From positions 124,001-188,000 of the forward strand of contig NZ_REFU01000002.1 in assembly GCF_003688915.1 (NCBI RefSeq): a DNA stretch of 64,000 bases. Direction: 5' to 3'. Below, in pieces: positions 8,512 through 17,452 of the stretch (the first letter of the stretch is position 1; the number at the start of each line of letters is the position of its first letter). This stretch comes from Rhodococcus sp. SBT000017. Its GTDB lineage: Bacteria; Actinomycetota; Actinomycetes; Mycobacteriales; Mycobacteriaceae. The position numbers and the translations under genes are program-made. Under the pieces are notes generated by a model that saw only the letters and a list, made by a program, of their open reading frames with translations, was not told the DNA's origin and did no database searches.

Positions 8512-9075
8512 TCACTTCGAGGACGGCAACGACGAACGAAGCGACCGGGCCAGGCGCTCGACCTCAGCGCACGGATCGGCGCGGGGCTCAGTCCGGGCAA
8601 GACCATCGAGCATGAAATAGACAACGCCTCCGTCGCGCCCGAAAGCGATGCCGCAACTGACTTCGTCGTACTTGATCTTGCGTTGAAACCGCAGACCGTC
8701 GAACCCGTCGACCGCGGTGAATTGCTCGAACGGTCCCTCCTCGCGCAGATAGTCCAACGAAAACACGGACGAGAAGACGCCGAGGTGGTACCACGATTCG
8801 GGGAGCGGATTCCTCCAATAGCACGTTGACCAATCCGGCGATATCGGCCGTTCACCAATTAAAGTTGACTTTTTGGTTTCTACCGCCAATCCAGCGGCTT
8901 CGATCGCCTCATCCGGAATGGTGCACGGATCCCATGTTTCAGTCGACACGGGCGCAGAGACTGCCGAGGTCGTCGACGGTGCTGCAGTCGGCGCACCGTC
9001 GGACACCCCGCCACATCCGGCTACGAGCAGCATTACGCCGACAACACCCGCTGCCCACCATCGCATCGCGCTCAC
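8512..9075 (-). CDS. DUF3558 lipoprotein, copy 1 of 2
   Basis: 187 residues. Lipoprotein signal peptide MSAMRWWAAGVVGVMLLVAG with lipid Cys at residue 21, a Ser/Thr/Ala-rich linker, then the DUF3558 pattern: WDPCTIPDEAIEAAGL near the start of the domain, a second Cys in STCYWRNP, and a closing LDGLARTEPRADPCAEVERL. DUF3558 proteins are exported envelope lipoproteins of actinobacteria with no settled function. A GTG at 9075 with GGAG four bases upstream is chosen; an ATG at 9066 is equally possible. The paralogue at 12233-12793 has the same gene order and the same start-region sequence. Confidence 0.8.
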   Translation of the reverse strand: MSAMRWWAAGVVGVMLLVAGCGGVSDGAPTAAPSTTSAVSAPVSTETWDPCTIPDEAIEAAGLAVETKKSTLIGERPISPDWSTCYWRNPLPESWYHLGVFSSVFSLDYLREEGPFEQFTAVDGFDGLRFQRKIKYDEVSCGIAFGRDGGVVYFMLDGLARTEPRADPCAEVERLARSLRSSLPSSK

Positions 9076-9390
9076 ACCACTCCATTTCGTCGACCCGCCC
9101 AATGCATTGGACGCAGCCCACGACGAATCGGTTCCAGCCTTGTCCGGCGACGTCAGCTTTGGATGCCGACTTGCCCGGTCTTGTCCCTTCGACAGAGATG
9201 AATTCGTCGCCGTCGTCAGCCCCAGCGGCTGCGGCACGCCGGGGCGCTGTTCGAGGTCCGCGCGGATCGGAAGGACAATGGTGAGCTGGCCGAGGCTGAT
9301 CCGGACGCACCGCACCCCTTGGCAATCTGTTCGACGCCTGGTCGACTGACACGGATCACACTCATAGTTCGTACACGCCCAGGAGGAAAC

Positions 9391-9855
9391 TTGACCGATC
9401 CTGCACGCACCGACGAGTACTTTCTCGGACTGGCAATCGAACAGGCACGAATCGGCTGGGATGAAGGCGGCGTTCCGATCGGCGCGGCACTCGTGCACGA
9501 CGGCGAAGTTCTTGCTGTGGGACGGAACCGTCGTGTCCAGATGAACAGCGCAATCCGTCACGGTGAAACCGACTGCATCGAACGAGCAGGTCGTCTCCCC
9601 GCGTCGGTGTACCGAAAGTCGGTGCTCTACACAACCCTGTCTCCGTGCTTCATGTGCGCGGGAACCGCCCTGCTGTACGAGATTCCGCGAATCGTCGTCG
9701 GTGAGAACCGATCGTTCGAGAGGTCGGAGCGATTGCTACGCGAGCACGGAGTGCAGGTCGACGTCGTCGACAACGCCGAATGCGTGCAACTGATGGAACG
9801 CATGCTCGCTGAGCGCCCGAGCCTGTGGTTCGAGGACATCGGGGAGGACGCATAA
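9391..9855 (+). CDS. Cytosine-deaminase-like nucleoside deaminase
   Basis: 154 residues. It has the zinc-dependent deaminase signature: HGETDCIE (His ligand and catalytic Glu) and PCFMCAG (two Cys ligands) about 30 residues later. Length and motif spacing resemble yeast-type cytosine deaminases rather than CDA or TadA, so cytosine or a related base is the likely substrate, but sequence alone does not settle it. A TTG start at 9391 is chosen because a perfect AGGAGG ends four bases before it, and the upstream in-frame ATG lacks such a site. It sits between the two DUF3558 cassettes and has no obvious pathway partner. Confidence 0.8.
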   Translation: MTDPARTDEYFLGLAIEQARIGWDEGGVPIGAALVHDGEVLAVGRNRRVQMNSAIRHGETDCIERAGRLPASVYRKSVLYTTLSPCFMCAGTALLYEIPRIVVGENRSFERSERLLREHGVQVDVVDNAECVQLMERMLAERPSLWFEDIGEDA

Positions 9856-9894
9856 GCGGCCCCGCCGAACCGGGCCTGTCTGTGCTGGGATCAC

Positions 9895-10323
9895 TCAGCG
9901 AGCCAGCGCCTGCCAAGTCGCCTCGCCCGCGCGATATCCCGCCTCGAACAGCCACGGCCACTCGGAGAAGTCCTCGGGATCGACCACCACCGTCTCGACG
10001 CCGCCGTTCCCGCGCCGTTTGGGCATGTTCTCGGGATGGGACGCGAATCGATCCTTCAGGTAAGCGGGTTCGAGACTCTGTCGAAATATCAGCCACGTCT
10101 GAGGCGTGAAGCCCACGGCTTCAGCACGTTTCGCAAGGTCGATCCAGACTTCGGCATTGGCGTACCCGCCTTCGAGCACCAGCCTCCGAGTCTCGATCAT
10201 CGGAAACACGCCGTACCAGATCGGCGGGTAACTCAATAGCGTTTGGCACCACGTACGACGCCGTTCCGGCGGAATGGGTTCCCACTTCGCCTGCGCTGCT
10301 TCGAGTTCGTCACTACCGGACAT
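9895..10323 (-). CDS. Conserved hypothetical protein
   Basis: 142 residues, soluble, Trp/Pro-rich, with no signal peptide. Recognisable stretches are WEPIPPERRRTWCQTLLSY, MIETRRLVLEGGYANAEVW and EWPWLFEAGYRAGEATW. I do not recognise the family. The composition (many charged and aromatic residues, alternation consistent with helices) supports a real gene. It is convergent with the deaminase, leaving about 40 bases between stops in which a weak GGCCC/GGGCC stem is the only structure. Confidence 0.55.
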   Translation of the reverse strand: MSGSDELEAAQAKWEPIPPERRRTWCQTLLSYPPIWYGVFPMIETRRLVLEGGYANAEVWIDLAKRAEAVGFTPQTWLIFRQSLEPAYLKDRFASHPENMPKRRGNGGVETVVVDPEDFSEWPWLFEAGYRAGEATWQALAR

Positions 10324-10566
10324 CGTTCACCTCGCCCCGGAGGTGCAACCCTCCATCGACTTGCGCGCCTGCGGTTGCGGGACGCGCCGGTTCTTCCCCT
10401 GGGGCACCCTGTCGATGGAGACGGGGTTGCCGGACAGCCGGCCAGGTACCGACAGCTGCCACTCATGAACTTCTCCCGACCATAGCCGAGAGGATCGACG
10501 CACACCACAGTCCGTGTGATAGACATATTCAGTTAGATGCACTATGCAATTAAATTGGGAGGGATC

Positions 10567-11409
10567 GTGCGTCACCTGCTTCGCGGTGCCATTGCCACCG
10601 CCGCTCTGCCGCTGCTTCTCGCGGGATGCGCGGGCTCGGGCAGCACCGAACCGGAAACCATGTCCGATGGCGGGACGACGACTGCAGCTTCCAGGGCTGT
10701 CTCAGCCGCCGAACAAGCAGGAGCTCAGCAGGCCACCGAGTTCCAGTACGACGGCGAGTTGGGCCCCGCCACCTGGTCGACCCTCAGCCCCGAATGGGGC
10801 GCGTGCGCCGACACGTCGGCACAATCCCCGATAGACCTCCACGATGCGACCCCTGCCGACCTACCTGCACTCGAATTCGATTATCGGCCAGGTGATGTCG
10901 CGCTGAAGAACACGACACACACGGTGCAGGCCGACGAGACACCTGGATCGGAGGTGGTCGTCGACGACAAGCACTTTCGGTTGACCCAGTTCCATCTCCA
11001 CGAACCGGCCGAGCACGAACTCGACGGCGTCCGTCACGACGCCGAATTGCATCTGGTGCACACCGCCGAGGACGGAAGCATCACCGTAGTCGGGGTCCTC
11101 ATCGACAAGGGCGCGCCCAACGCGGCACTGGGAAACTACTTCGACGAGTTGCCTGCCGTTGGTGACACCGCAGAACTCGACGATTTCGATCCTTCACAAC
11201 TACTGCCTGCCGACCGCACGAACGTGCGCTACACCGGCTCCCTCACCACTCCCCCGTGCACCGAGGGCGTGCAGTGGATCGTCATGACAACTCCGATACA
11301 GGCCTCGGCCGAGCAGCTCGACGAATTTCGAGCGGTGATCGAACAGAACGCGCGGCCGCTACAGCAGCAAGGCGGCCGCAGCGTTCTACTCGACAGTGAA
11401 GGACGCTGA
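10567..11409 (+). CDS. Alpha-type carbonic anhydrase, lipoprotein
   Basis: 280 residues. GTG start with GGGAGG four bases upstream; the signal peptide ends LLLAGC (lipid Cys at 21). The mature domain has the alpha-carbonic-anhydrase hallmarks: SPIDLHDATP near the start, QFHLHEPAEH with the two zinc His of FHxH, ELHLVH with the third zinc His, and YTGSLTTPPCTEGVQW near the C-terminus. It would interconvert CO2 and bicarbonate outside the membrane. Alpha-class enzymes anchored as lipoproteins are less common in actinobacteria than the cytoplasmic beta class. It stands alone, between the unknown gene and the second DUF3558 cassette. Confidence 0.92.
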   Translation: MRHLLRGAIATAALPLLLAGCAGSGSTEPETMSDGGTTTAASRAVSAAEQAGAQQATEFQYDGELGPATWSTLSPEWGACADTSAQSPIDLHDATPADLPALEFDYRPGDVALKNTTHTVQADETPGSEVVVDDKHFRLTQFHLHEPAEHELDGVRHDAELHLVHTAEDGSITVVGVLIDKGAPNAALGNYFDELPAVGDTAELDDFDPSQLLPADRTNVRYTGSLTTPPCTEGVQWIVMTTPIQASAEQLDEFRAVIEQNARPLQQQGGRSVLLDSEGR

Positions 11410-11816
11410 CAGAGCGCTGCGCCGGGTGCTCCAAACGCCGCCGTCGTCAACTGGCGATGTCACCAACGAAATCAGGAACCAACAGAATCCGAAAAATACG
11501 ACTGCGCCTTACAGAAAGAATCCAACCAAGGGCGGTGCTGACGTACTCGGATGCGGAGTGCTCGTCACCGCCCGATTGCATACGCGATCGTCAGCGTGAG
11601 TCCTGTACCTGCCACGCAGAGTACGAACGTAATCGGTACCGCCCAGAAGAGGGACGACCATCAGTAGAACCGCGCAGTACGTGCGTGGCGCTCAATTGCC
11701 CTACTGCTCAATACAATTCAATCGGTATTGAGCCTCTGCTCGAACACCGATTCGGCAGCAGGGCTGCATCTGTTCAGATTCATAGCGGCATTGAGCAAAC
11801 GGACTTAGTATGAAAA
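11410..11816. other. 407-bp intergenic stretch with one possible gene fragment
   Basis: No intact gene is supported. On the minus strand, 11660-11565, a 31-codon run between two stops reads as a single membrane helix (ITFVLCVAGTGLTLTIAYAI) with no usable start, which looks like the remnant of a membrane-protein gene. A plus-strand frame of 118 codons here has the composition of a chance frame. The stretch separates the carbonic anhydrase from the convergent helical-protein gene. Confidence 0.4.
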
Positions 11817-12218
11817 TCACTTGCCCAGACCCTCCGCGATCTCCCCGATGGACTTCAAGGTCCGCTGATCGGCGTACTCGGCCTCATCGAAATAGCGCTT
11901 GAACACCGACCGCATCAGCTCGATGACCTCGATGTGTTGCGTCAGCACGACGCGCAGCGATCGATCACCACTGAAGGCAATCCTCTCGAACTTTTCGCCG
12001 AGCTGCCTGGCCGAATCCAAGGTGCCGAATGCCTCGACGTCGACCAAATACTCCGTCTTACGCGCCATATTTTGCAAGTGCCGAATGTAGGCAGCGCAGA
12101 CCTCGTCGCACCGGAACGCCACACCTTCGGGAATTTCGAGCTGACCGGACTCTGCCTGCATCGACAGCGACTGCCACTGCTGCATCGAAGCCGCCAGCTC
12201 GTTCGTTTCTGACCCCAT
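11817..12218 (-). CDS. Small helical ESX-type accessory protein, copy 2 of 2
   Basis: 133 residues, paralogue of the product of 8105-8500. Identity is highest in the C-terminal two thirds (FGTLDSARQLGEKFERIA, RSVFKRYFDEAEYAD) and lower at the N-terminus (MGSETNELAASMQQWQSL). The ATG at 12218 is chosen for the GGGGAAGAAGC just upstream. The lipoprotein gene ends 14 nt upstream, the same arrangement as in copy 1. Function unknown. Confidence 0.65.
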   Translation of the reverse strand: MGSETNELAASMQQWQSLSMQAESGQLEIPEGVAFRCDEVCAAYIRHLQNMARKTEYLVDVEAFGTLDSARQLGEKFERIAFSGDRSLRVVLTQHIEVIELMRSVFKRYFDEAEYADQRTLKSIGEIAEGLGK

Positions 12219-12232
12219 TGCTTCTTCCCCAA

Positions 12233-12793
12233 CTAGTTCGATGAAGGCATGGATGGCCGGAGCGAACGCGCCAACCGTTCGACCTCGACACACGGATCTC
12301 CAAGGGGCTCGGTCGCCAGAAAGCCGTCGAGGATGAGGTAGAACACGCCATTAGGGTGCTCGAAGGCGACGCCGCAGTTGACCTCGTCGTACTGAGCAGT
12401 CCGGCGGAACCTCAAACCGTCGAGGCCCTCAATCGGCTCGACCTGCCCGAAACGTCCACTGCCAAGTAGATAGTCCAGGCTCTCATCGGACGAGAAGATC
12501 CCGAGGTAATACCACGGCGTCGGCAAAGGGTTGGTCCAGATACACGTCATCCAGTTCTCCGAAATCGGCAGCTCCCCCACCAAGTTCGAAGACTTCGTCT
12601 CCACGGCCAACCCCGCGCCGCCGATGGCAGCGTCTGGGATGGTGCACGGATCCCACGCACCATTCGCCGGAGCGGTTGTCATCACCGATGTCGTCGACGG
12701 TGCCGCAACGGGCATGCCTTCGGTCGCGCCGCACCCGGTTGCAATCAGCATCACACCGACCACACCCGCGACCAGCAATCGCATCTTGCTCAC
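12233..12793 (-). CDS. DUF3558 lipoprotein, copy 2 of 2
   Basis: 186 residues. Signal peptide MSKMRLLVAGVVGVMLIATG with lipid Cys at 21, then the DUF3558 pattern WDPCTIPDAAIGGAGL, the internal Cys in MTCIWTNP, and the closing GDPCVEVERLARSLRP. It is clearly paralogous to 8512-9075, including the start region (GGAGTG.TGTGAGC), which supports the GTG start; the ATG at 12784 is an alternative. The mature domains differ more than those of the helical partners, suggesting an older duplication with divergence of the exposed protein. Confidence 0.8.
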   Translation of the reverse strand: MSKMRLLVAGVVGVMLIATGCGATEGMPVAAPSTTSVMTTAPANGAWDPCTIPDAAIGGAGLAVETKSSNLVGELPISENWMTCIWTNPLPTPWYYLGIFSSDESLDYLLGSGRFGQVEPIEGLDGLRFRRTAQYDEVNCGVAFEHPNGVFYLILDGFLATEPLGDPCVEVERLARSLRPSMPSSN

Positions 12794-13008
12794 AGCACTC
12801 CGTCCATGGAACCCATCCTTGATGTTGGACGCAGCTACCGATGCATCGGTTCCATTGCATCGGGACGCAGTTGTGCCTGGCGTTCCCGATCGGTGCGACG
12901 CTGTCCCCACTCGAGTGGACACCGTCGCACCCCGGGGTCGAAGCCGTGACCGGGCAACACTCCGGCCGAATTTCCCTACGAAGATCGGACATCCGTCATC
13001 ATTGACGC

Positions 13009-13662
13009 GTGATCAAACAGGGAAGTGGTTTTGCTTTGCTCGGCGCGGTGATTGCGGTGCTGGGTCACTCGGCGACCGCGACTGCGGGGTACTCGGCGTA
13101 CGTCTCCGGCGGGTCGTTCTATGGTCCGGACACCACGCTGGGGCCGTGGGTGCAGCCCATTGTCGCTGCTTCGACCGGCGCAGTGGTCGGCATGCTCGCA
13201 GGCCTGGTGCTGTACCTGTGCGGCTTTCGATTCGCCGTCGATCCCTCTCGGCGAGTAGGACTGGTCGCCGTTGCCGGTCTGATCGGAGTGACGCTGGGAA
13301 TGACTCCCGTACTGATTCTGGTCGCAACAAGCTTTTCCGGTCTGAGTTCGAGCGTCTCGACCGACTACTTACTGCCGATATACGCAGGTACCGGAGTTTT
13401 GGCCTACATGCTCGGAATCGCCTCGGTTCGGTTGCTGCTCAGGGCAAGTCACGATCCGTTGTCGTCCCGGACGACCAAAGTCGTGGCTTCCTTTCTCCCG
13501 GTAGGAGGTGTCCTCGCCACTCTCGTCGGAACGGGGACTGCCTGGATTCGCGGATTCTCCACGACGGCATCGACCTTCGTCGCCGTGATCGTGGCGGTGC
13601 TGTGCGTACTCGTGGCAACCTTTGCACTCGCGCGGGCGTGGGCATTGCGCACGACGGCATAG
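13009..13662 (+). CDS. Polytopic membrane protein of unknown function
   Basis: 217 residues from a GTG. About six hydrophobic segments are visible, including ALLGAVIAVLG, VGLVAVAGLIGVTLG, VLILVATSF and a last FVAVIVAVLCVLVATFALA. No signature of a transporter or enzyme family is evident. It is divergent from the second DUF3558 lipoprotein gene, with about 215 bp between the starts that presumably hold both promoters. Confidence 0.6.
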   Translation: MIKQGSGFALLGAVIAVLGHSATATAGYSAYVSGGSFYGPDTTLGPWVQPIVAASTGAVVGMLAGLVLYLCGFRFAVDPSRRVGLVAVAGLIGVTLGMTPVLILVATSFSGLSSSVSTDYLLPIYAGTGVLAYMLGIASVRLLLRASHDPLSSRTTKVVASFLPVGGVLATLVGTGTAWIRGFSTTASTFVAVIVAVLCVLVATFALARAWALRTTA

Positions 13663-13774
13663 GAGTTCGAGGGTCGACCGCCGCGCCGCCTAGAGTTGTG
13701 CGCGTGGCCGTGTCGGTCGACGCGGCTAGCCAAGGTCGTTTTGCCTCGGGGCAGTTGAACGAGAGAGGAAGCCG

Positions 13775-14152
13775 ATGATCATCACCGGGTTGTTCTTCGC
13801 GGAGTACGCGCGAGCCTCCAACGACATGCTCGACATCCTCGGCGGCGTCTGGGATTCCTGCACGATTCCTCGCGACACCCGCATGCTTGAATGCCGCCTG
13901 ATCGCGCTGCTGCAGACGGGCCCCGACGACATCGGCAAAGACTTCCCCGCGACTCTCGAAGTGCTCGACGCGAACGGCGAACACATCGTCAACCAACGCG
14001 GCCTCCAGATCCCCGGTGCCGGCTTCACCGGCGAGAATCGGTTCTGGTTCCTACCGATGCAGATGGTGTTCCGCGACGAAGGACGACACAACTTCATCCT
14101 CAGCGCCGGTGGGGCCACAGTGAGCGTCGGACTTCGCATCGCGTTCGCCTGA
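13775..14152 (+). CDS. Small conserved protein resembling DUF6941
   Basis: 125 residues, soluble, probably a beta-sandwich. The N-terminus (MIITGLFFAEYARASNDMLD then ILGGVWD) and the ending ILSAGGATVSVGLRIAF resemble the DUF6941 family, whose function is unknown. ATG start with GAGGAAG about five bases upstream. It is monocistronic, with a hairpin downstream. The family name is from memory. Confidence 0.6.
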   Translation: MIITGLFFAEYARASNDMLDILGGVWDSCTIPRDTRMLECRLIALLQTGPDDIGKDFPATLEVLDANGEHIVNQRGLQIPGAGFTGENRFWFLPMQMVFRDEGRHNFILSAGGATVSVGLRIAFA

Positions 14153-14243
14153 CGCCATACGTGGAACAATTTGTGTGACAACGCGATTCAGCGATCCCTC
14201 AAGGCGCGCTATGCGGCCCCACGTTAGCGCCGAATCCCAACAT

Positions 14244-14276
14244 GGTGGCGCTGATCCTCGTAATCAGCGTGCCACC
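14244..14276. terminator. Imperfect hairpin between the DUF6941-like gene and the helicase
   Basis: GGTGGC-GCTGAT pairs with ATCAGC-GT-GCCACC around a 7-nt loop (CCTCGTA), giving a 12-bp stem with a 2-nt bulge. It starts about 90 bases after the stop of the upstream gene. There is no U-tract, which is common for actinobacterial terminators. Transcript termination is inferred. Confidence 0.35.
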
Positions 14277-14419
14277 AACGCCCTGCACGGGTTGAAAAAT
14301 GCATCACCTCGAATGGACGTAGACGATCTTGGTTGAACACTCAATTCGCAGCGCCAGGTATTGAGGGTAGGTCGCATGCTCGGTACCTATGTCCTCCAAG
14401 TCCCATATACGGTTGTGGC

Positions 14420-17113
14420 ATGTCGGGTCGGGGAACATCAAATGGCGCTGTCGCGCGAAGACAACAACCTTTAGACGGGTCTATTGCGACATGGCAATGG
14501 GTGCGCGAGCAAACGCTAAAGGGTCTCGACGCACTGATCGCGCGTAGAGTTCGACAAGCGAAACTCGTCAAGGTAACGAACAAGCCATTGCCGTTGCCCG
14601 AGCGAAAGCTACTGACCGTCATGACATCGGTTCCCTCACCTCGAAGTGGATGGTCGGGCCGCACCTTTGTCGTGTTGGATGCCGATACTGCGAGCGCAAG
14701 CGACCCAGTGCGAACCGAAGTCGAGTTGGCTTACGAACCGAGCGCCCGCCGGCTGGTACTGACGATCACCCCTTCCACTCGTAGGGCACTCGGCACTGCG
14801 ACCCATGTACAAGTCGCGTACGTCGACGACTTCGATCTCGATCTACTTCAACAATTAAGGGTGCGACTCGAGGAGTCGACGCGCGCCCCTCTGGTCGTCG
14901 ACTTGTGGTCACGTGAAGCGGTTCCTCCGATTCCCGCACGTTCCGCACTGAACCTGGAGCAACGGCAAGCCTTGACAGCGATGACAGAAGGGGGTGCGTG
15001 GCTGGTCTGGGGACCACCCGGAACTGGAAAGACGAAGGTCATCGTAGAAGCCGTGTCTCATGCGTTGAGTCGCGGCCGATCGGTTCTGATTACGTCGCAC
15101 ACCAACGTGGCAGTGGACAACGTGGTGAAATCCGTGGTGGAGGCGGTGACCGTACCCGGCCAGGTCGTTCGAGTCGGTGCGTCGGACAATCTCACGCCCA
15201 AGGTATCCGAACATCCCTGGCTCACAGTCGACAAGGCTGCCGCAGTAATGACCGACCGCGTCGCGCGATTACACGCGATCCAGTCGGCAGTCGCCGTTAA
15301 TCGTGCCCACCCTGATCGCAATTACCTCGACGTCGTAATACAGCGACTCGAACGGGGCAACGGGGTACAGCTGGAATCCGCGCTTCGAGCGCGAGAAGCT
15401 GCAAACACCGCACAGGAGCTCGCCGAGCGCATCTCGGCGAGCACGGAAGAGTCGGCACGTCGACTCTCCGAGGTCGCGCGGGTCGAGCGGGCCGCTGAAT
15501 CCAGCGCGATCGTGGCGTCGGTGTTGCCGGGGCTCAGAGAACGCGCGGCGGCGGCCGCGTCCAACGCACATAGGGTGGCTGAAGATGCCCTTTCCGGCGA
15601 GCGCAGGCTCACATCGCTGAGGGTCGCACACTCCGACTCGGTCCTGGAATGGTCGAAGGCCACGTCGGCGCGCCAATCCTGGAGTGCAGGACTGCCATGG
15701 CGGCGCCGAGAGGCGGATGCACGTGTGCTCCGCGCTCTCCAGATACGTGATGCGCTCGCGTCAGAGGTGCAGACTGCCCAGGCCGCGCTCGAAGCTTTGG
15801 CCGGCGAGGCTGCGATCATGGGTAGGGAGGCCACGACCGCCCAAGAGCAAGTCTTGGTCGGCGAATCAGCCGAGCGCCGCACCCGTGAGCTGATGAGGCA
15901 AGCGTCGGCCTTGCGAGCTGAGGAGTCTGCGGCGCAGGTGCATCGGGCGCACGTCATGGAAGAACACGACGAAGCGCGGCGCTCCGCCGACGCCGTGTCG
16001 AATCACGAGGGGATCATCGCCACGGCGCGCGAGGACGGAACTCTGGAGGCCCTCTCTGAACGCGACGAATACAACGAACGCGTGGCGACGCTCGAAGCCG
16101 CGTCGAGGGAGCTCGATCGCCAGAAGAAGCTGCTCGAAGACGAGTATGCGACGACCAAACGGGACCTGCTCGAAGGCGCACCGGTAATCGCGTGCACGCT
16201 CTCTTCGTTGACGACCAAGGCCGAGCTGTCGAACCGACGATTCGACACCGTAATTGTAGACGAGGCTGCGTCGGCTCAAATTGCGCAATTGATCTACGCT
16301 GGGTCGAAAGCTGATCGCTGCCTTGCATATGTTGGTGACTTTCTCCAGAATGCGCCGATCACCGATACTGATGACGCAATCACCGAGGACGACAAACAGG
16401 TGCTGCACTGGCAGGAAGATGACATCTTTGCATTGCTGGGTGTCACGGATCGTGCTTCTGCTGAGAATAATTCACACTGCGTGGCTCTGCTTACACAATA
16501 TCGATACCCACCCATTATCGCGGGCATAGTCAACGATTTCTGCTACGATGGGCTTTTGGAGAGCTCCTGGCGAAAAAACGACGAATTGGCACCGACGCCC
16601 TACGTGATCTTCGTGGACACAGCAGCTCATCCTCGGCAGGGGTTGCGCCGGGACAACGAGTCGTGGACCCACCCCCTCGGTCTCGACTTGATCGAGACCA
16701 TCCATGCTCGTCACCGGCCAGACGCGAACGCTCCATTAGGTCTTGTATCCCCGTACGCGGCGCATGCCCGGCGAGCGGAGGCACTTGCACGGAGGAACGC
16801 ACTGTCCATCGAATGCGGGACCGCGCACAAATTTCAAGGACGGCAGTACAACGTCGTCATCCTCGACCTGATGCAGGACTCTGGACCCCTCCGCTGGGCC
16901 GCGCAAGCAGACTTATCCGGCAACAAGCGTGAGGTCTCCGCCGCCAAGCTGCTGAATGTTGGTATTACTCGAGCTCAACAGCGGCTCTACATCATCGGCG
17001 ATTGGCGGGTAGTTCGTAGTACCCAGACTCCTGGAATGACGGCTATCGCGAGCTTGGTCGGCAGACCTGGGTTCGAACTTGTCTCAGCATTGGATATGAC
17101 GGAAATGCGCTAG
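14420..17113 (+). CDS. UPF1/SF1-type helicase with long coiled-coil insertion
   Basis: About 897 residues. Helicase motif I (WGPPGTGKTKVI) is followed by TSHTNVAVDNVV (Ia). The middle, about residues 330-600, is a charged Ala/Glu/Arg-rich region with heptad character (for example RREADARVLRALQIRDALAS), clearly a coiled coil. Then come IACTLSSLTT, motif II DEAASAQIAQL, LLTQYRYPPII, HKFQGRQYNVVILD and NVGITRAQQRLYIIGDW (motifs III-VI). This is the AAA_11/AAA_12 arrangement of UPF1-like nucleic-acid helicases; the coiled coil lies between the two halves of the first RecA-like domain. The ATG at 14420 is a guess: a TTG at 14333 is also in frame and neither has a clear Shine-Dalgarno site. Such helicases occur in RNA/DNA processing and in some defence systems. 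Confidence 0.8.
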   Translation: MSGRGTSNGAVARRQQPLDGSIATWQWVREQTLKGLDALIARRVRQAKLVKVTNKPLPLPERKLLTVMTSVPSPRSGWSGRTFVVLDADTASASDPVRTEVELAYEPSARRLVLTITPSTRRALGTATHVQVAYVDDFDLDLLQQLRVRLEESTRAPLVVDLWSREAVPPIPARSALNLEQRQALTAMTEGGAWLVWGPPGTGKTKVIVEAVSHALSRGRSVLITSHTNVAVDNVVKSVVEAVTVPGQVVRVGASDNLTPKVSEHPWLTVDKAAAVMTDRVARLHAIQSAVAVNRAHPDRNYLDVVIQRLERGNGVQLESALRAREAANTAQELAERISASTEESARRLSEVARVERAAESSAIVASVLPGLRERAAAAASNAHRVAEDALSGERRLTSLRVAHSDSVLEWSKATSARQSWSAGLPWRRREADARVLRALQIRDALASEVQTAQAALEALAGEAAIMGREATTAQEQVLVGESAERRTRELMRQASALRAEESAAQVHRAHVMEEHDEARRSADAVSNHEGIIATAREDGTLEALSERDEYNERVATLEAASRELDRQKKLLEDEYATTKRDLLEGAPVIACTLSSLTTKAELSNRRFDTVIVDEAASAQIAQLIYAGSKADRCLAYVGDFLQNAPITDTDDAITEDDKQVLHWQEDDIFALLGVTDRASAENNSHCVALLTQYRYPPIIAGIVNDFCYDGLLESSWRKNDELAPTPYVIFVDTAAHPRQGLRRDNESWTHPLGLDLIETIHARHRPDANAPLGLVSPYAAHARRAEALARRNALSIECGTAHKFQGRQYNVVILDLMQDSGPLRWAAQADLSGNKREVSAAKLLNVGITRAQQRLYIIGDWRVVRSTQTPGMTAIASLVGRPGFELVSALDMTEMR

Positions 17114-17452
17114 GGAGGCGCAGTCCACCTAATTCGAGTTCTGATCACGACTACCATGCTCTCGGGACCAAAATCATCCACATTTCGCACTACACCTTTT
17201 ATCAATGAACCGACTAGGTTTAGTGCAGAAAGTTCGTGCGGCGACGGACAAGCTCGTTCCGCGGCAATCGTGTGCCTGAGAGCGAATTGCAGCTGCGCTA
17301 ATACCTTCAAACATGGCCGCGACTGAACGAGCTTGCGCCAGAGCCCGATTGTCGCTGTCGAGTTAATGGCATCGACACAAGCACCCATCTCGTTAGCTGA
17401 ATCGATGGCTGGCCGAGCACTGTTCGTGCTCGGCCAGCCAAGAATCGCCGAT
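17114..17452. other. 339-bp intergenic stretch
   Basis: It lies between two convergent genes, the helicase and the first DUF4352 gene. No coding frame with plausible composition or start was found. The only clear structure is the hairpin at 17406-17440. Confidence 0.5.
17406..17440 (-). terminator. Strong perfect hairpin downstream of the DUF4352 gene
   Basis: A perfect 14-bp stem (TGGCTGGCCGAGCA with its complement) around a 7-nt loop, 12 bases after the stop of the minus-strand DUF4352 gene. No U-tract follows. Position and stem stability make a transcription terminator the best explanation, possibly bidirectional because the helicase gene converges on it. Confidence 0.7.

Noticed and set aside
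9319..9390. An ATG at 9319 would lengthen the deaminase by 24 residues.
   Set aside because: The TTG at 9391 has a perfect AGGAGG at the right distance and the family start fits there.
11457..11813. A 118-codon plus-strand frame in the gap after the carbonic anhydrase.
   Set aside because: Composition is random (many Arg, Ser, Cys), no Shine-Dalgarno, no recognisable pattern.
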